NCBI GenBank assembly: GCA_021613535.1
Contig: CP075495.1
Coordinates: 15,500,001 to 15,564,000, forward strand
Reading direction: 5' to 3'
From: Adineta vaga
Lineage: Eukaryota > Rotifera
DNA length: 64,000 bases
Shown piece by piece: positions 23,740-33,939 of the stretch. The position numbers were made by a program, and so were the translations under genes. Numbering within the stretch: position 1 is the first letter of the stretch; every line of letters starts with the position of its first letter. The notes under the pieces are model-generated. The model had not been told where the DNA came from and ran no database searches. It was given only the letters and a program-made list of their open reading frames with translations.

Positions 23740-23951
23740 TACATGTGCTTCTCTTAAAATCAATTTTTTTCAGAAAAATCGATTTTCTGAAGGGGGTGCC
23801 CCTTAATTGTTTTTTGCGGAATAGATATCGTATCGTGCAAAGGCACTCGTATTCACTAGGATTACAGATAGTGTCAAATTCCAATCAATGAAAAGATTCA
23901 CTTTTTGCTTTCGCTGACTTTCAAGTAGCACAGCTTAAAATATCACCTGTG

Positions 23952-24546
23952 CTAACGAGAAAACCGTCCCAACTGTCCAACCGCTTTTGAGCTGATATTT
24001 TGGCGATATGTAGGGGCCAATACGCCTCTGGAGCCGAATTATATGGTTTTTACTGATTTTTTGACAGTTTTTGTGATGTAGAGCAAAAAGTGAAAGAGAC
24101 GAATTTAGAGCTGAAATTTCTCCCATAAGTAGGCCTAATCATCATTACAATATCATAAAATTTTCAGTGTAAAATAATGTATCCTCGTTGAGATATTGAA
24201 TTATTAATAGAAAGAAATATTTGTTTTTCAACACGGAACGCAGAATGACGATTTATTTGAAAATTCAATATCTCAACGAGGATACATTATTTTACACTGA
24301 AAATTTTATGATATTCTAATGATGATTAGGCCTACTTATGGGAGAAATTTCAGCTCTAAATTCGTCTCTTTCACTTTTTGCTCTACATCACAAAAACTGT
24401 CAAAAAATCAGTAAAAACCATATAATTCGGCTCCAGAGGCGTATCGGCCCAAATCCTTCTAGGATTATTCTAGCCTTATTGGCCCCTACATATCGCCAAA
24501 ATATCAGCTCAAAAGCGGTTGGACAGGTGGGACCGTTTCCTTGTAA
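23952..24546. mobile_element. Long foldback (inverted-repeat) element, about 600 bp
   Basis: The left arm (23952-24203) and right arm (24262-24546) are near-perfect reverse complements around a loop of about 58 bp. The right arm carries an extra piece of about 33 bp (around 24456-24488). Both arms give the same small open frame outward in mirror image (starting MGEISALNSSLSLF), which is a by-product of the symmetry rather than a gene. The ends resemble each other (GCTAACGAGAAAACCGTCCC on the left; GGGACCGTTTCCTTGTAAG on the right). It is probably a non-autonomous DNA transposon of MITE/foldback type; the superfamily is not assigned and no target duplication is obvious. A transcript through it would form a long hairpin RNA. 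Confidence 0.8.
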
Positions 24547-24614
24547 GTATATAAAAACCAGCACACACGATGGACTTGTAATAGTATTTCAACGATATAT
24601 ATGAGCGACACCAT

Positions 24615-24702
24615 CTTGAGGGTGTGGGTCTGGGTGAAATTTCACCCATGCAGTGTGGGTGTCTCTTCTCTATTCACACCCAGCACCCGAACCCACACCC
24701 TC
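24615..24702. repeat. GGGTGTGGGT hairpin repeat, copy 2
   Basis: It begins CTTGAGGGTGTGGGT and ends ACCCACACCCTC, with internal GGGTGAAATTTCACCC. The whole unit is palindromic. The duplicated metalloprotease 5' segment begins immediately after it. Confidence 0.75.
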
Positions 24703-25000
24703 TGTACTCAGAACATAAAAACAAAACGTACTTATATAACAGACCGATAAATAGTATATATTTTTTCACAGTTATATCTAATAAATGCATTATTTATTTT
24801 AGATAAAAACAACTATGCGCTACTCATATGCTGTTTATATGTGCACCTTCCTAGCAATAGTAAATAGTGCATCAGCAGCACAAATATTGAAATCACAAAA
24901 CTTTGGTTCAGTTCTACCGAGTCAAGTTCCTTTCAATATCGATTTTACAAACACTAAAAATGCAAAACTTCAATCAATAAGTGTTTATTATGATATATAT
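24703..25000 (+). pseudogene. Truncated 5' copy of the jacalin-metalloprotease gene
   Basis: This segment nearly duplicates 28930-29236, including the 5' flank (GATAAATAGTATATATTTTT) and the first 62 codons from the ATG at 24815: a signal peptide (YAVYMCTFLAIVNSASAAQI) and the start of the first jacalin-like domain (SQVPFNIDFTNTKNAKLQS). Codons are essentially unchanged from the full gene. It stops at TGATATATAT, where a GGGTGTGGGT repeat begins at 25001 in place of the rest of the gene. It is bounded on both sides by hairpin repeats, which suggests they took part in the rearrangement or inserted at its edges. Confidence 0.85.
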
Positions 25001-25109
25001 CTTGAGAGTGTGGGTGGGTGTGGGTGTGGGTGAGGGTGTGGGTGGGTGTGGGTGTGGGTGAGGGTGTGGGTATCGTATTAATTCTACACCAACACCCACA
25101 TCCACCCTT
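25001..25109. repeat. GGGTGTGGGT hairpin repeat, copy 3, expanded TGTGGG-like array
   Basis: This is the longest copy: CTTGAGAGTGTGGGTGGGTG followed by tandem GGTGTGGGTGTGGGTGAG units to about 25075, then an AT-rich loop and a short C-rich arm (CACCAACACCCACATCCACCC). The TGTGGG unit equals the telomeric repeat reported for Adineta. The copy truncates the duplicated metalloprotease fragment. Confidence 0.8.
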
Positions 25110-25681
25110 AGATGATGGATATATACTTATAGACATATATATATACCTTACCCGTATTAAGTTAGGAATATAGGAATAGGGAGGATCAGGGTGTTAGTAT
25201 TACATCTATCTAACACCCATACCCTCAAGATATGATGCTTTTGAGTGTCCATTTATATTATAACTATACTTAGACAGCTCATGAATTTTTTGTAATTTTC
25301 TTCTTGAATCACAAAACATGATGTGTTAATGATGGGAATATACCAACAAAATATGTGAGTAGATAATTAACTACACTACATTCTTGAATAAATTTGACTT
25401 GATTCTGTGTAATTTGTTGTTGTGTATGACATGACGTATAGCATTCCTTCCCATGCGTCATATATCGTCATTGGAACGCTTGCGTCATGGTACGAGATTA
25501 TGCTATAGAAATATCCCACTGTTGTATCCACATATACATAGATAGCTTTTAGTGTTGTTTTACAATCAAAAGCTAAACTCACTATAGTGTTTCTCATTCA
25601 TCCACGATTATAATAATACCGATATTCCCTTTTATCACTAAATATTGTTTTCCAAAAACAAGTAACTGTACAACATTTATA
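25110..25681. other. Non-coding stretch with a short hairpin repeat at 25185-25229
   Basis: A diverged hairpin lies at 25185-25229 (GGGTGTTAG ... CTAACACCC, ending ACCCTCAAG). The rest shows no gene; the small minus-strand frame at 25376-25597 has no motif. Confidence 0.5.
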
Positions 25682-26359
25682 TCTATATATATAAAGAAGA
25701 AAGTTTGTTTGTCTGTTTGTTCGCTATGCATTCAGTCCCTGTAAAAGCTAATGTCACCAAACTTTCCACAATGCTTCTTTTGGTCCACAGGAAGGCCGAC
25801 ATGAGGTTAGAATAGTCATCGGAGGGTGTGTGTGTGTGTGGGGGGGGGGGTGTCTGCATCCAAGATGCACAATTGTAATGCCTGGGTTGGGTTCTCAAAA
25901 AAAATGAATCTGGAGTGAAATGACTACTCTACTTGTATGGCGTCGAAGTGAAGTTTATAAATTATAGAATGACTTGCAGCGAGCGGTTGAGGATAGGTAG
26001 ATCTACCGAGGGACTGGAGTTGCAGCGGGATGGTGGGAGTGAATTTTGAAAGGAACAGAGCTGTATGTCGTATGCATAGCGAGACAAGACCAGTAGTAAA
26101 GAATTAATGAAGAGATGCGAAAAGGCATATAAGAGGGGCCTCAGTACGGAAGAGAAAGACGTGTGAAAGACAGGTAACTTGCGCTGAGTGGTAACCTGAA
26201 GGGTTACAGTAGCTAAGGCAGGGCAGGAAAGAAGGGTTGAGGGTTCTTTGATACACGACGGGTGAATAACAACGGAGAGGTCTGGTGGTTGATGAGAAAA
26301 GCACTGTTGTAGATGAAAAACGTGAATTGTGTTCTCTTTGCAGTGGGTATCTCCGCTTG
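25682..26359 (+). mobile_element. Interspersed repeat, Helitron-like ends (full copy)
   Basis: It starts TCTATATATATAAAGAAGAA followed by GTTTGTTTGTCTGTTTGT, typical of Helitron 5' ends, and ends near CTCCGCTTG followed by T. The last 490 bp or so recur at 28368-28893 in the same orientation with substitutions and small gaps. The G+C content is visibly higher than the surroundings. It carries a GTGTGTGTGTGTGTGGGGGGGG run near 25829. No transposase is encoded, so it would be non-autonomous. The Helitron assignment rests on the ends only; no clear 3' hairpin was found. Confidence 0.5.
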
Positions 26360-27918
26360 TATTCAATAAAAGTTCAATCAGAAAAGGAAATCTTTGAAGG
26401 TAGATATCGCTAGTCTCTTCTTTTCATACCCACGCCTACACCCTCGAGTCTGAGTCTCACTCTCATTCAGTTAACTGAGACTGTTGCATCTCTATGCGAT
26501 CGTATATTTAAGATGTTTTTATATGATTTGCTTATTCCTGTACGTTTTTTTATTGATTCCAATGGTGTTCTAATTAGACAGATTTTACTGTATTTGATTT
26601 TTCTTGAACCTGATACTGGTTCGATTCTACCTATGTGTTCATTTATTGAATTATCACCTCTAGAATGATCAATAGTTTCTATTTTAAAATTACTAAAATT
26701 TTAATGGTGTTACGAATAAATAACGTCCGGCTAATTGTCATATCATATTATATCTATAAAAATCTGTATAATGATGTTCGTTTTGCAGTGGGTCGTCATC
26801 GTTCCTCTGGACCGTCAATCCAGACTGCTCGAATAACGGAATCCCATATATGATCGCATATAGTTGTACATATCCATCTTGTTAACTACACGTCAACTAG
26901 TTAAAGACAGATCACAATTGCGTAACAGCTTAGTGTATCCCAATAGTACGCGTTGAGAATGGATAAGTCCGTATCAGTTTACAACTTCATTCAATCGCAT
27001 TCAATTATTACTACCTGAGACGGTAAGTATGGCGAATAGAAAGATTGAAGATGGAAGCGCGTATCTAGCTCGTACTGAAGAGTATAGCAATATTTTTATG
27101 TTGTGCAGCCTTTAATTTTCGACCTTTGATCCTTTACATTGACCTCACTCATCATAGTACCCTCACCCTAATCTCGATTTCCAATGTTTAAGACAGTTTC
27201 GAAGAAAATCGTTTTTTGATCTTCGACCTTTGACTCTGGCGCAAAAACAAACTTTTTTTTCATATGGTCTTCATTTCATTCGAAGGAATATATATTTCCT
27301 ATTTCATGTAAATTAGAAACAAGTAACGCTCATCGTGCCGACTCACTTTACCCTCGATTGTCGAAGACAGGTATTTTGTGCGTGTGCCAATAGTGGGACG
27401 AATTCATCTAACAAGTTTAAGTACGAGTGTGTAGGTGTGGGTGAAGAGAAGAGTATCACCCAGCCACACCCAACCTCAAAAACAATAAATTTGTTTGTTT
27501 TCTATTATTTTATATCGATATTAAAAATTGATGTATTTTGATGATAATTGTTTTCAAACGGAAATTATTCTATAGAGTAATGCAGGAAACCAAGCTCATT
27601 TTCAGTTTATTATCTTCGTATCATAATTGTCTTTCTTTCTGTCTCAACAAATTTTGAAATGCTTTATCAATTTTTTGATGCTGAAAAAAATTCAACTCTT
27701 TCACCAGCACTATCTGCCTAGCTCGATATTCTCACTAAAATGAATTTTTCTCTCTCTCTTATTCTACGGACAGAAACATTTTTTTATATATAAAAAAAAA
27801 GAATATTATCACATTCATATTTTTTCACTCAGTATCCGTGTCAGTCGTCGATACTTTACTTCATAGGAAACTTCTTATTGTTCTTGGGCAAAGATATCAG
27901 TTTAGATATCAGGCAGAA
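26360..27918. other. Non-coding stretch with two partial hairpin repeats
   Basis: A half copy of the C-rich arm lies at 26427-26447 (ACCCACGCCTACACCCTCGAG). A fuller copy lies at 27424-27478 (GTAGGTGTGGGTGA ... TCACCCAGCCACACCCAACC). No supported gene lies between; small open frames lack motifs. The 5' end of the NHL gene lies just downstream. Confidence 0.5.
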
Positions 27919-28367
27919 ATGATATTTTGGATATTGTTAATGTTGATGGCACTAAGCGATGTTCATTCAGGTGAGTTTTTCAAAATCGATTATCATAAAT
28001 AATTCTATTCATTATCGTATGATAATACATGAGTCGATATATGTTTAGTACTAGTGAACATATGATCTTCTGAAAATTGGACTCGAGATGGTACAACCGT
28101 TGCGGACAAGCTACGGGCACGAGTGGATCAGCAGTTGGTTATCTTAATAAAAATGAAGGTATATTTATTGCAGATGATGATACACTCTATATTGGTGATG
28201 CTGGCAATAATCGAATCGTCAAAATACAATTAAATGAAAGCAATAATATACGTACTATCGGCTCTGGAAGTGGTTTAAATACTTCTCAATTTAATTATCC
28301 AAGTAGTGTTTTCGTCACTGTTTCATCACTTTATGTTGCGGACGCAAGCAACTACCGAATACAAAAA
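27919..28367 (+). pseudogene. Secreted NHL-repeat protein, truncated by an interspersed repeat
   Basis: A first exon (27919-27970) encodes a signal peptide (MIFWILLMLMALSDVHS) and ends at a good donor (G|GTGAGT). After an intron of about 100 bp the reading resumes near 28075 (NWTRDGTTVAD) but must change frame near 28110 to continue (QATGTSGSAVGYLNKNEGIF). One complete NHL-type blade follows (IADDDTLYIGDAGNNRIVKI) and a second begins (VADASNYRIQKW). At about 28368 the coding sequence passes into the repeat also found at 25.9-26.4 kb, removing the rest of the propeller. Bdelloid NHL proteins normally have many blades, so this is a remnant. Confidence 0.75.
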
Positions 28368-28893
28368 TGGACAACTGCAATGCCTGGGTTGCGTTCTAAA
28401 AAAACTGAATCTGAAGTGAAATGACTACTCTACCTGTATGGAGTCGAAGTGAAGGTTATAAACTAGAGAATGACTCGCAGCGAGCGTCTGAGAATAGGCA
28501 GATCTATCGAGGGATGGGAATTGCAGCGGGAAAGTAGAAGTGGATTTAAAAGAAACAGAGCTGTATGTCATATGCATAGGGGGACAAGACCAGTAGAAAA
28601 GAACTAATGAAGAGATGCGAAAAGTTCTGAAAAAAAGACCTGATGCATGACGCGAAAAGAGATATAGAAGGAGCCTCAGTACGAAGGAGAAAGACGTGTG
28701 GAAGACAGGTAACGCGCGCTGATTGACGACCTAAAGGATTACACTAGCTAAGGCAGGGCAGGAAAGGAGGGTGTGAGGATTTTTTGATACATGACGGGTA
28801 AATCTAACGGAGAGGTCCGGCGGTGACGAGAAAATCACTGTTGCAGATGAAAAACGTAAATTCTATCCTCTTTGCAGCAGGTATCTCCGCTAG
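28368..28893 (+). mobile_element. Interspersed repeat, second copy, 5'-truncated
   Basis: It is homologous to about 25867-26359, with shared words such as AATGCCTGGGTT, AGTGAAATGACTACTCTACC, CAGAGCTGTATGTC and GCTAAGGCAGGGCAGGAAAG. It ends CTCCGCTAG followed by T, which fits a Helitron CTRR terminus better than copy 1. It interrupts the NHL gene on its left and adjoins the promoter of the metalloprotease gene on its right. Confidence 0.7.
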
Positions 28894-29050
28894 TTATATA
28901 ATAAAATCATAATGCGCTCTTATTAGAACGCGATACTCTGTATTCAGTACATAAAACAAAATGTACTTATATAACTCACCGATAAATAGTATATATTTTT
29001 TTCACAGTTATATCTAATAAATGCATTATATATTTTAGATAAAAACAACT

Positions 29051-31745
29051 ATGCGCTACTCATATGCTGTTTATATGTGCACCTTCCTAGCAATAGTAAA
29101 TAGTGCATCAGCAGCACAAATATTGAAATCACAAAACTTTGGTTCAGTTCTACCGAGTCAAGTTCCTTTCAATATCGATTTTACAAATACTAAAAATGCA
29201 AAACTTCAATCAATAAGTGTTTATTATGATATATATGTTCATGGTTTGGAATTCACATATACAGATAAAACTGTAAATTCTGTTGGATACAAATTAGGAA
29301 CTAAAAGTACAGTTAGCTTAGTAAACAAAGAGATAAGAATTTTTAGAGTAAAATCCGGTGCTTGGATCGATGCAATACAATTTTGTTTTTCAGCAACTGA
29401 TTGTACACAACATTTTGGTGGTACCGGAGGTGGTGAAATCGTTGAATTCAATTTAAATAATTTAATAAACCAAAATTATAAAATTGTTGCATTGAGTGGA
29501 GCGTATATTGAGAAATATACTGCAGATTGGACTGTTAATACTTTAAATATATTAAGTGTGTCGTACCAGTTGATCGATTCAACATCAAAATATTGCACAA
29601 TTTCTTTGACAAATATGAAAGACAATGAAATATTCAATCACAAAACTGTAATATTTAATGGCGAGATCATTACTAATGATTTGCAGAACACAATACACAA
29701 CATCCATGTGAATAATGCAAACTCAGTCAATTATGCAAACAAAATCGATACTCAATGGCCTGTCAACATCTTTAATCAATTTAAAGGTTTAATAAAGCTT
29801 GAAAAGGGAAATAACAAAATCACCATCACCTACGATGTACTACATTTTTATATTTTTCTTTTTTAGTATATTCATTATTTTTCTTTTTTTCAAGGTAACT
29901 TTAAACCAAGGAGCAAAATGTAGTTTGGCAATAAATTTAGTCTACGAAGAAGACTTGACAGTTGAACCTGTACACTTGGTTATGGTTGTTGCAAAGGACA
30001 GTAAATTAGTCTATGATACTGAACCAGGTGAAGTAAATAACTTAGAATCAGCTAAATGGAAGTATCGAACATTGGCATGGCTTTGGCAAGCGTTTACAGA
30101 TGATCAAATTTATAAGAGAAATAGTAATTCTGGCCATCGTTGCTTTAGATTGGACGAAACTGAACTTATAAACGGAGAATATTGTAAGCAATCTAATAGT
30201 CTCTATTCAGAAATGGTTGTAAAATATAAATTTATTTTCTTTTAGATCCAAAAATCCATGTATTACAAACCGATATGACTACAGCACAAATTCAAGCCAC
30301 GGGATCAGATTTATTTGGGATGTGTAAAAAAGTGGTCCAAAACAATCCAACAAAGTTTATTAAACCACAGAATTTACCATTACAGTTTACATGCTTGCTC
30401 CTTGATTCACATTACATACCAAATGAAGACAGAGTTGCTGGTCACAGTGCTTTAGGCTCGGGTTGGAATAATGATTATAATTTGGGTATATTTGGATCAC
30501 ACTTGCTTTACTCTCATCCGCAAAATTTAACAGAAATGAAGAATAAATTCAATGATATACGTCCCGTCAACAAAAAATATACTTCAAACGACGGAGGTGA
30601 TTATAGAGCAAGAGTATGCAATGTAGGAATTGGAGCATTTTTACACGAACTTGGTCATTCATTTAGTTTATGTAAGTAGAATAATTTTACTTTTATTTAT
30701 TACATAAGATTAACATAATCTTTGTTAGATCATAATTATGGTGTTATGCTCAGAGGATTTGACAATTTTAATCGTGCCTTTTATTCAGTTGAACTATCGA
30801 CAAGTAAAATAATCGTTTTTTTAAATATTTTTCTCGATTAATCGATTTACTATCATTGTAGATAATGTATGGACCTCTCTTAGAACAAATGTTGATGATA
30901 AATATGCAAGTTGGAGTCAAGTGGATGCAGAAATAATGTTACCACATCATTTATTTCGATTAAAAAATGATCCAATCATTGATATGGCGGATAAAAATAT
31001 ACAATTATTTACAACATCTTCAAATAGTTTTCTTCTTTATGCAAATGTAGGCATTAGGATGCTTGCATTTTTCAGCAACGATGACGCTAAATATCCACAT
31101 TATTTGACGTATGAACCAGCATTAAAAAAGGTTGATTTTGACATGAGTACAAGTACAGAGTTAATGAACTACAAGATCAATAACAAGGAGATAAATTTGA
31201 TAGTGATTCTCAAAAATGGTAGAATGGTAGAATTACAAAAAATATTTCGTGAAGTAACTAATGGACTTATTGCAGCTGATGTATTTAAAACTCAAAGATT
31301 CGGTCCAGTCTATGACAATCAAGTTGAGTTCAATGTTGATTTCACCATAAATGATAACGCTAGACTTCGAACAATAGATGTTTATTATGATAATTACGTT
31401 CATGGTTTGGAATTTACCTATACAGACAATACTGTTCGCTTTTTTGGATATAAAATTGGGAATAAAGGTTCATTCAGTTTGGTCAATAAGGAACTAAGAG
31501 TTTTAAGAGTACAGTCTGGCGCTTGGATTGATGCATTACAATTCTGCTTTTCAGCAACTGACTGTACACAACAGTTTGGTGGTACGATCAGCGGTCAATG
31601 GTCAGGTGAATTCAATTTAGATATTATAGGCAGCTCACAGTTTTATAAGGTATCGGGATTAAATGGAGCATTCATTGAGAAATATAATCCAAATTGGACT
31701 GTTAATACAATGAGTTCAATTATAGTATTATACAAGAAAGTCTGA
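29051..31745 (+). CDS. Secreted zinc metalloprotease flanked by two jacalin-like lectin domains
   Basis: Five exons (29051-29836, 29895-30183, 30246-30671, 30729-30803, 30862-31745) join in phase to give 819 residues. A signal peptide (MCTFLAIVNSASAA) leads into a jacalin-like domain (about 30-180; GAWIDAIQFCFSATDC, FGGTGGGE). The central part is a metallopeptidase with HELGHSFSLYH: zinc ligands His492, His496 and His502 and general base Glu493. The third ligand is made only after splicing intron 3. A Met-turn-like GVMLRGF follows. The C-terminus is a second jacalin domain (GAWIDALQFCFSATDC; FGGTISGQWSGEF). The layout resembles the fungal metallopeptidase/jacalin family (Pfam Metallopep, PF12044). 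It probably binds glycans and cleaves extracellular proteins. All motifs look intact. Confidence 0.85.
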
Positions 31746-32452
31746 AAAAAATTCATTAAGATTTTTAAAATAATATAAAATATAGTTTAATTTCTTGTAA
31801 CTTATATTGTCAACATTAAATTCTACTATTTTTTGTATATTATTTTACTAATAAAGGTTTTATTAAATAGATAAAACTAACTATTAAAAAGAATATACTT
31901 TAGGGTGTGGGTGTGTTTAATTATCGTTATCATGATTTCGTCCCTGCTAGAGGACTCTTCAGACGGCTTTAAGTAGCAGTACTTATTCAAATGATCGAGA
32001 TGATCATAAATAGAATGTCCATGTGGACGATGATTTAGAGAAAATTTTTCTGGATAATTGGAGGATATCTGTAATATATAGTGATATGAAAAGTGTGGCA
32101 TGTGCGTTCTTTCTAACTTAATTATAGGAGTGTTCTGATTATGTAGGAGTTTCTAACTAATTGAACTTTTCAAAACGATTTAAAGATTTATTATTCTGAG
32201 CTTGTTTACAGTGTAGTAGTACGTCGTTGCGAAAGGTTTGTTGCGTTCTGCGCACTCTCATGCGGCATGAATGTTGTTATCTTGTATTTGGTTTTAAAGT
32301 GTCGTTTTTCCCCCGAAAATGAGACCTACTCGATTTGCGAATATATTTTTGGAGAGAACCAACATTAAAAAGCTGAAGAAAAAGACTGAATCGTTATCTT
32401 TTCATTTTCTTTTCGTGCAAACTTCAGTTTGACAAAAACGCTAGTTATTTCC
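31746..32452. other. Intergenic, one lone G-rich arm
   Basis: A single GGGTGTGGGTGTG arm lies at 31902-31914 without its C-rich partner. No supported gene. Confidence 0.5.
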
Positions 32453-33517
32453 ATGACAGCTGTACCGCAAAGCGAGCTTTACTTAGCATGCAGAAACGGC
32501 GATATTGGAAAAGCTAATCAACTGATCAAAATGTTGCCTATCACGAATATAAACCAGCTTGATCCGAATGGTAGTACTGCATTGCATGCGGCATCGTATT
32601 ACGGGCATACAGAAATTGTAAGGTTGTTATTATAACGTGGCATACACCGTGTTCAGAGAAATAAATTTGGTTTGACAGCATATGATGAAGCACGAGACGA
32701 TGAAATTCGATAGTTGCTCAAACGCGATGTACGCTCTCAACGGTTTGGGGGAACTATTGATATAAAAGACAAACCTGATTGGGTCGTTAATGACTCACGT
32801 CAGGCATCCCTCTGGGTACTACCACCATTATGGGGTACATCCGGCAGGCATATTGAAAAGGGATTTATTCCATGGCTAAAAAAAACATTAGTCAGTGATA
32901 TTGATAAGGAAATAATGCATGAGTATATTGAATAGTTGATGAAACATGAACTGAATTTAGATGTATTTATTCAAATGTACACAGAAGAAACGATTCTCTA
33001 CAAAAAAATGAATTACATGCTGGCAAACTATGCTTCAAAAGATGTATCGAACGAGCACGGTGGGGATTCCTGGAGTGTATTAGTGGGTATAGATGGAATG
33101 TCGCCTTCATCGAGCTGCTGTCCAAATGAATTACCTAAGAAACTTTATCGGAAAGCTGAATTAAGCGTAGAAGACTTGCAAAAGTAGCTAGTTGGTCGAG
33201 AGATTAGCTCTCCTGCTGTTGCATCGACAACCAAAAATAGAGCTGTAGTAAATAACTTTTGCGGCAATGTAGTTTTTATTATTGAGCTGACGAAAGAGTG
33301 TACTATTATCAATGGTGAAGTGGAACACGACTATTCACAGCATTATAACTGTCGAGATATATCGCTTATTTCTGCATTTCCGAATGAAGAGGAGGTTCTC
33401 TGGTGGCCCTGGTCGACGTTCAAAGTTATTCAAGTACGTCGGTTTCCGACTGATCCTATCGAAATTGTTCTTCAAGCAATTTCAACAAATTTATACTATG
33501 AATTACTAGACTGGTGA
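32453..33517 (+). pseudogene. Ankyrin - ADP-ribosyltransferase gene with four in-frame TAA/TAG codons
   Basis: From the ATG at 32453 to a TGA at 33515-33517 one frame runs 355 codons with no frameshift but with TAA (32633) and three TAG codons (about 32711, 32933, 33185). The N-terminus has an ankyrin repeat (STALHAASYYGHTEIVRLLL). The C-terminus shows the R-S-E pattern of arginine-type ADP-ribosyltransferases: LYRKAEL, ASTTKNRAV, and FPNEEEVLWWP with the ExE pair. It is a diverged relative of the intact minus-strand gene next door. G+C is higher and codon use less AT-biased than in its neighbours. The simplest reading is a gene decayed by C-to-T changes at glutamine codons. That all stops sit where Gln is plausible, and that the frame ends in TGA, is notable. 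Confidence 0.75.
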
Positions 33518-33939
33518 AAGCAACAAATTTTATTTTTTGAGAATGAATCTAGGTCTCGCATTGAGGGTATAACATTTGTCTGTTTCTTTTTTGAACCAGT
33601 TTGGTCATTAATCCTAATTTTAAGAAGATTTGTTCTGAAAAGACATCACTTTTCGTTGAAAAAAAAATGCATCTACGCGGCCTCGTTGAGACAAGAATAT
33701 AATACTTATATATGTTTTTCAGCGTCCTTATGTCTTCACCTAGAATCTTAGGGTTTTTGGGATGAGGGTGTGGACACACGGTCACCACATCCTCCGCGTA
33801 CATTTGGAGTCCATTGAGTCCTGTAGTCTATTAATTGAAAATACTTTCAGTTCCTTCTCAAAACATTAATTAAAGGCAATGTAGTTTTTTTCCTTGTCTG
33901 TATTAGATAATAAAAAACAAAACGAAACCGAATAATTGA
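33518..33939. other. Intergenic spacer
   Basis: AT-rich with one GAGGGTGTGG remnant at 33764-33773. No supported gene; the minus-strand frame at 33549-33803 is motif-free. Confidence 0.45.

Noticed and set aside
24338-24604. Open reading frame of 88 codons starting MGEISALNSSL, mirrored at 23935-24126
   Set aside because: Both are the same DNA in the two arms of an inverted repeat; the frame has no domain and diverges at the arm's end.
25001-25109. CRISPR-like or ordinary microsatellite array
   Set aside because: There are no spacers of regular size, and the ends are shared by distant copies, so it is treated as one member of a dispersed hairpin family.
25962-26366. Minus-strand 134-codon frame
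   Set aside because: It lies inside the interspersed repeat and is not conserved in the second copy at 28.4-28.9 kb.
32453-33517. Contaminating ciliate DNA
   Set aside because: Neighbouring genes on both sides use TAA/TAG as normal stops, and CAA/CAG outnumber TAA/TAG in this frame, unlike most ciliate genes.
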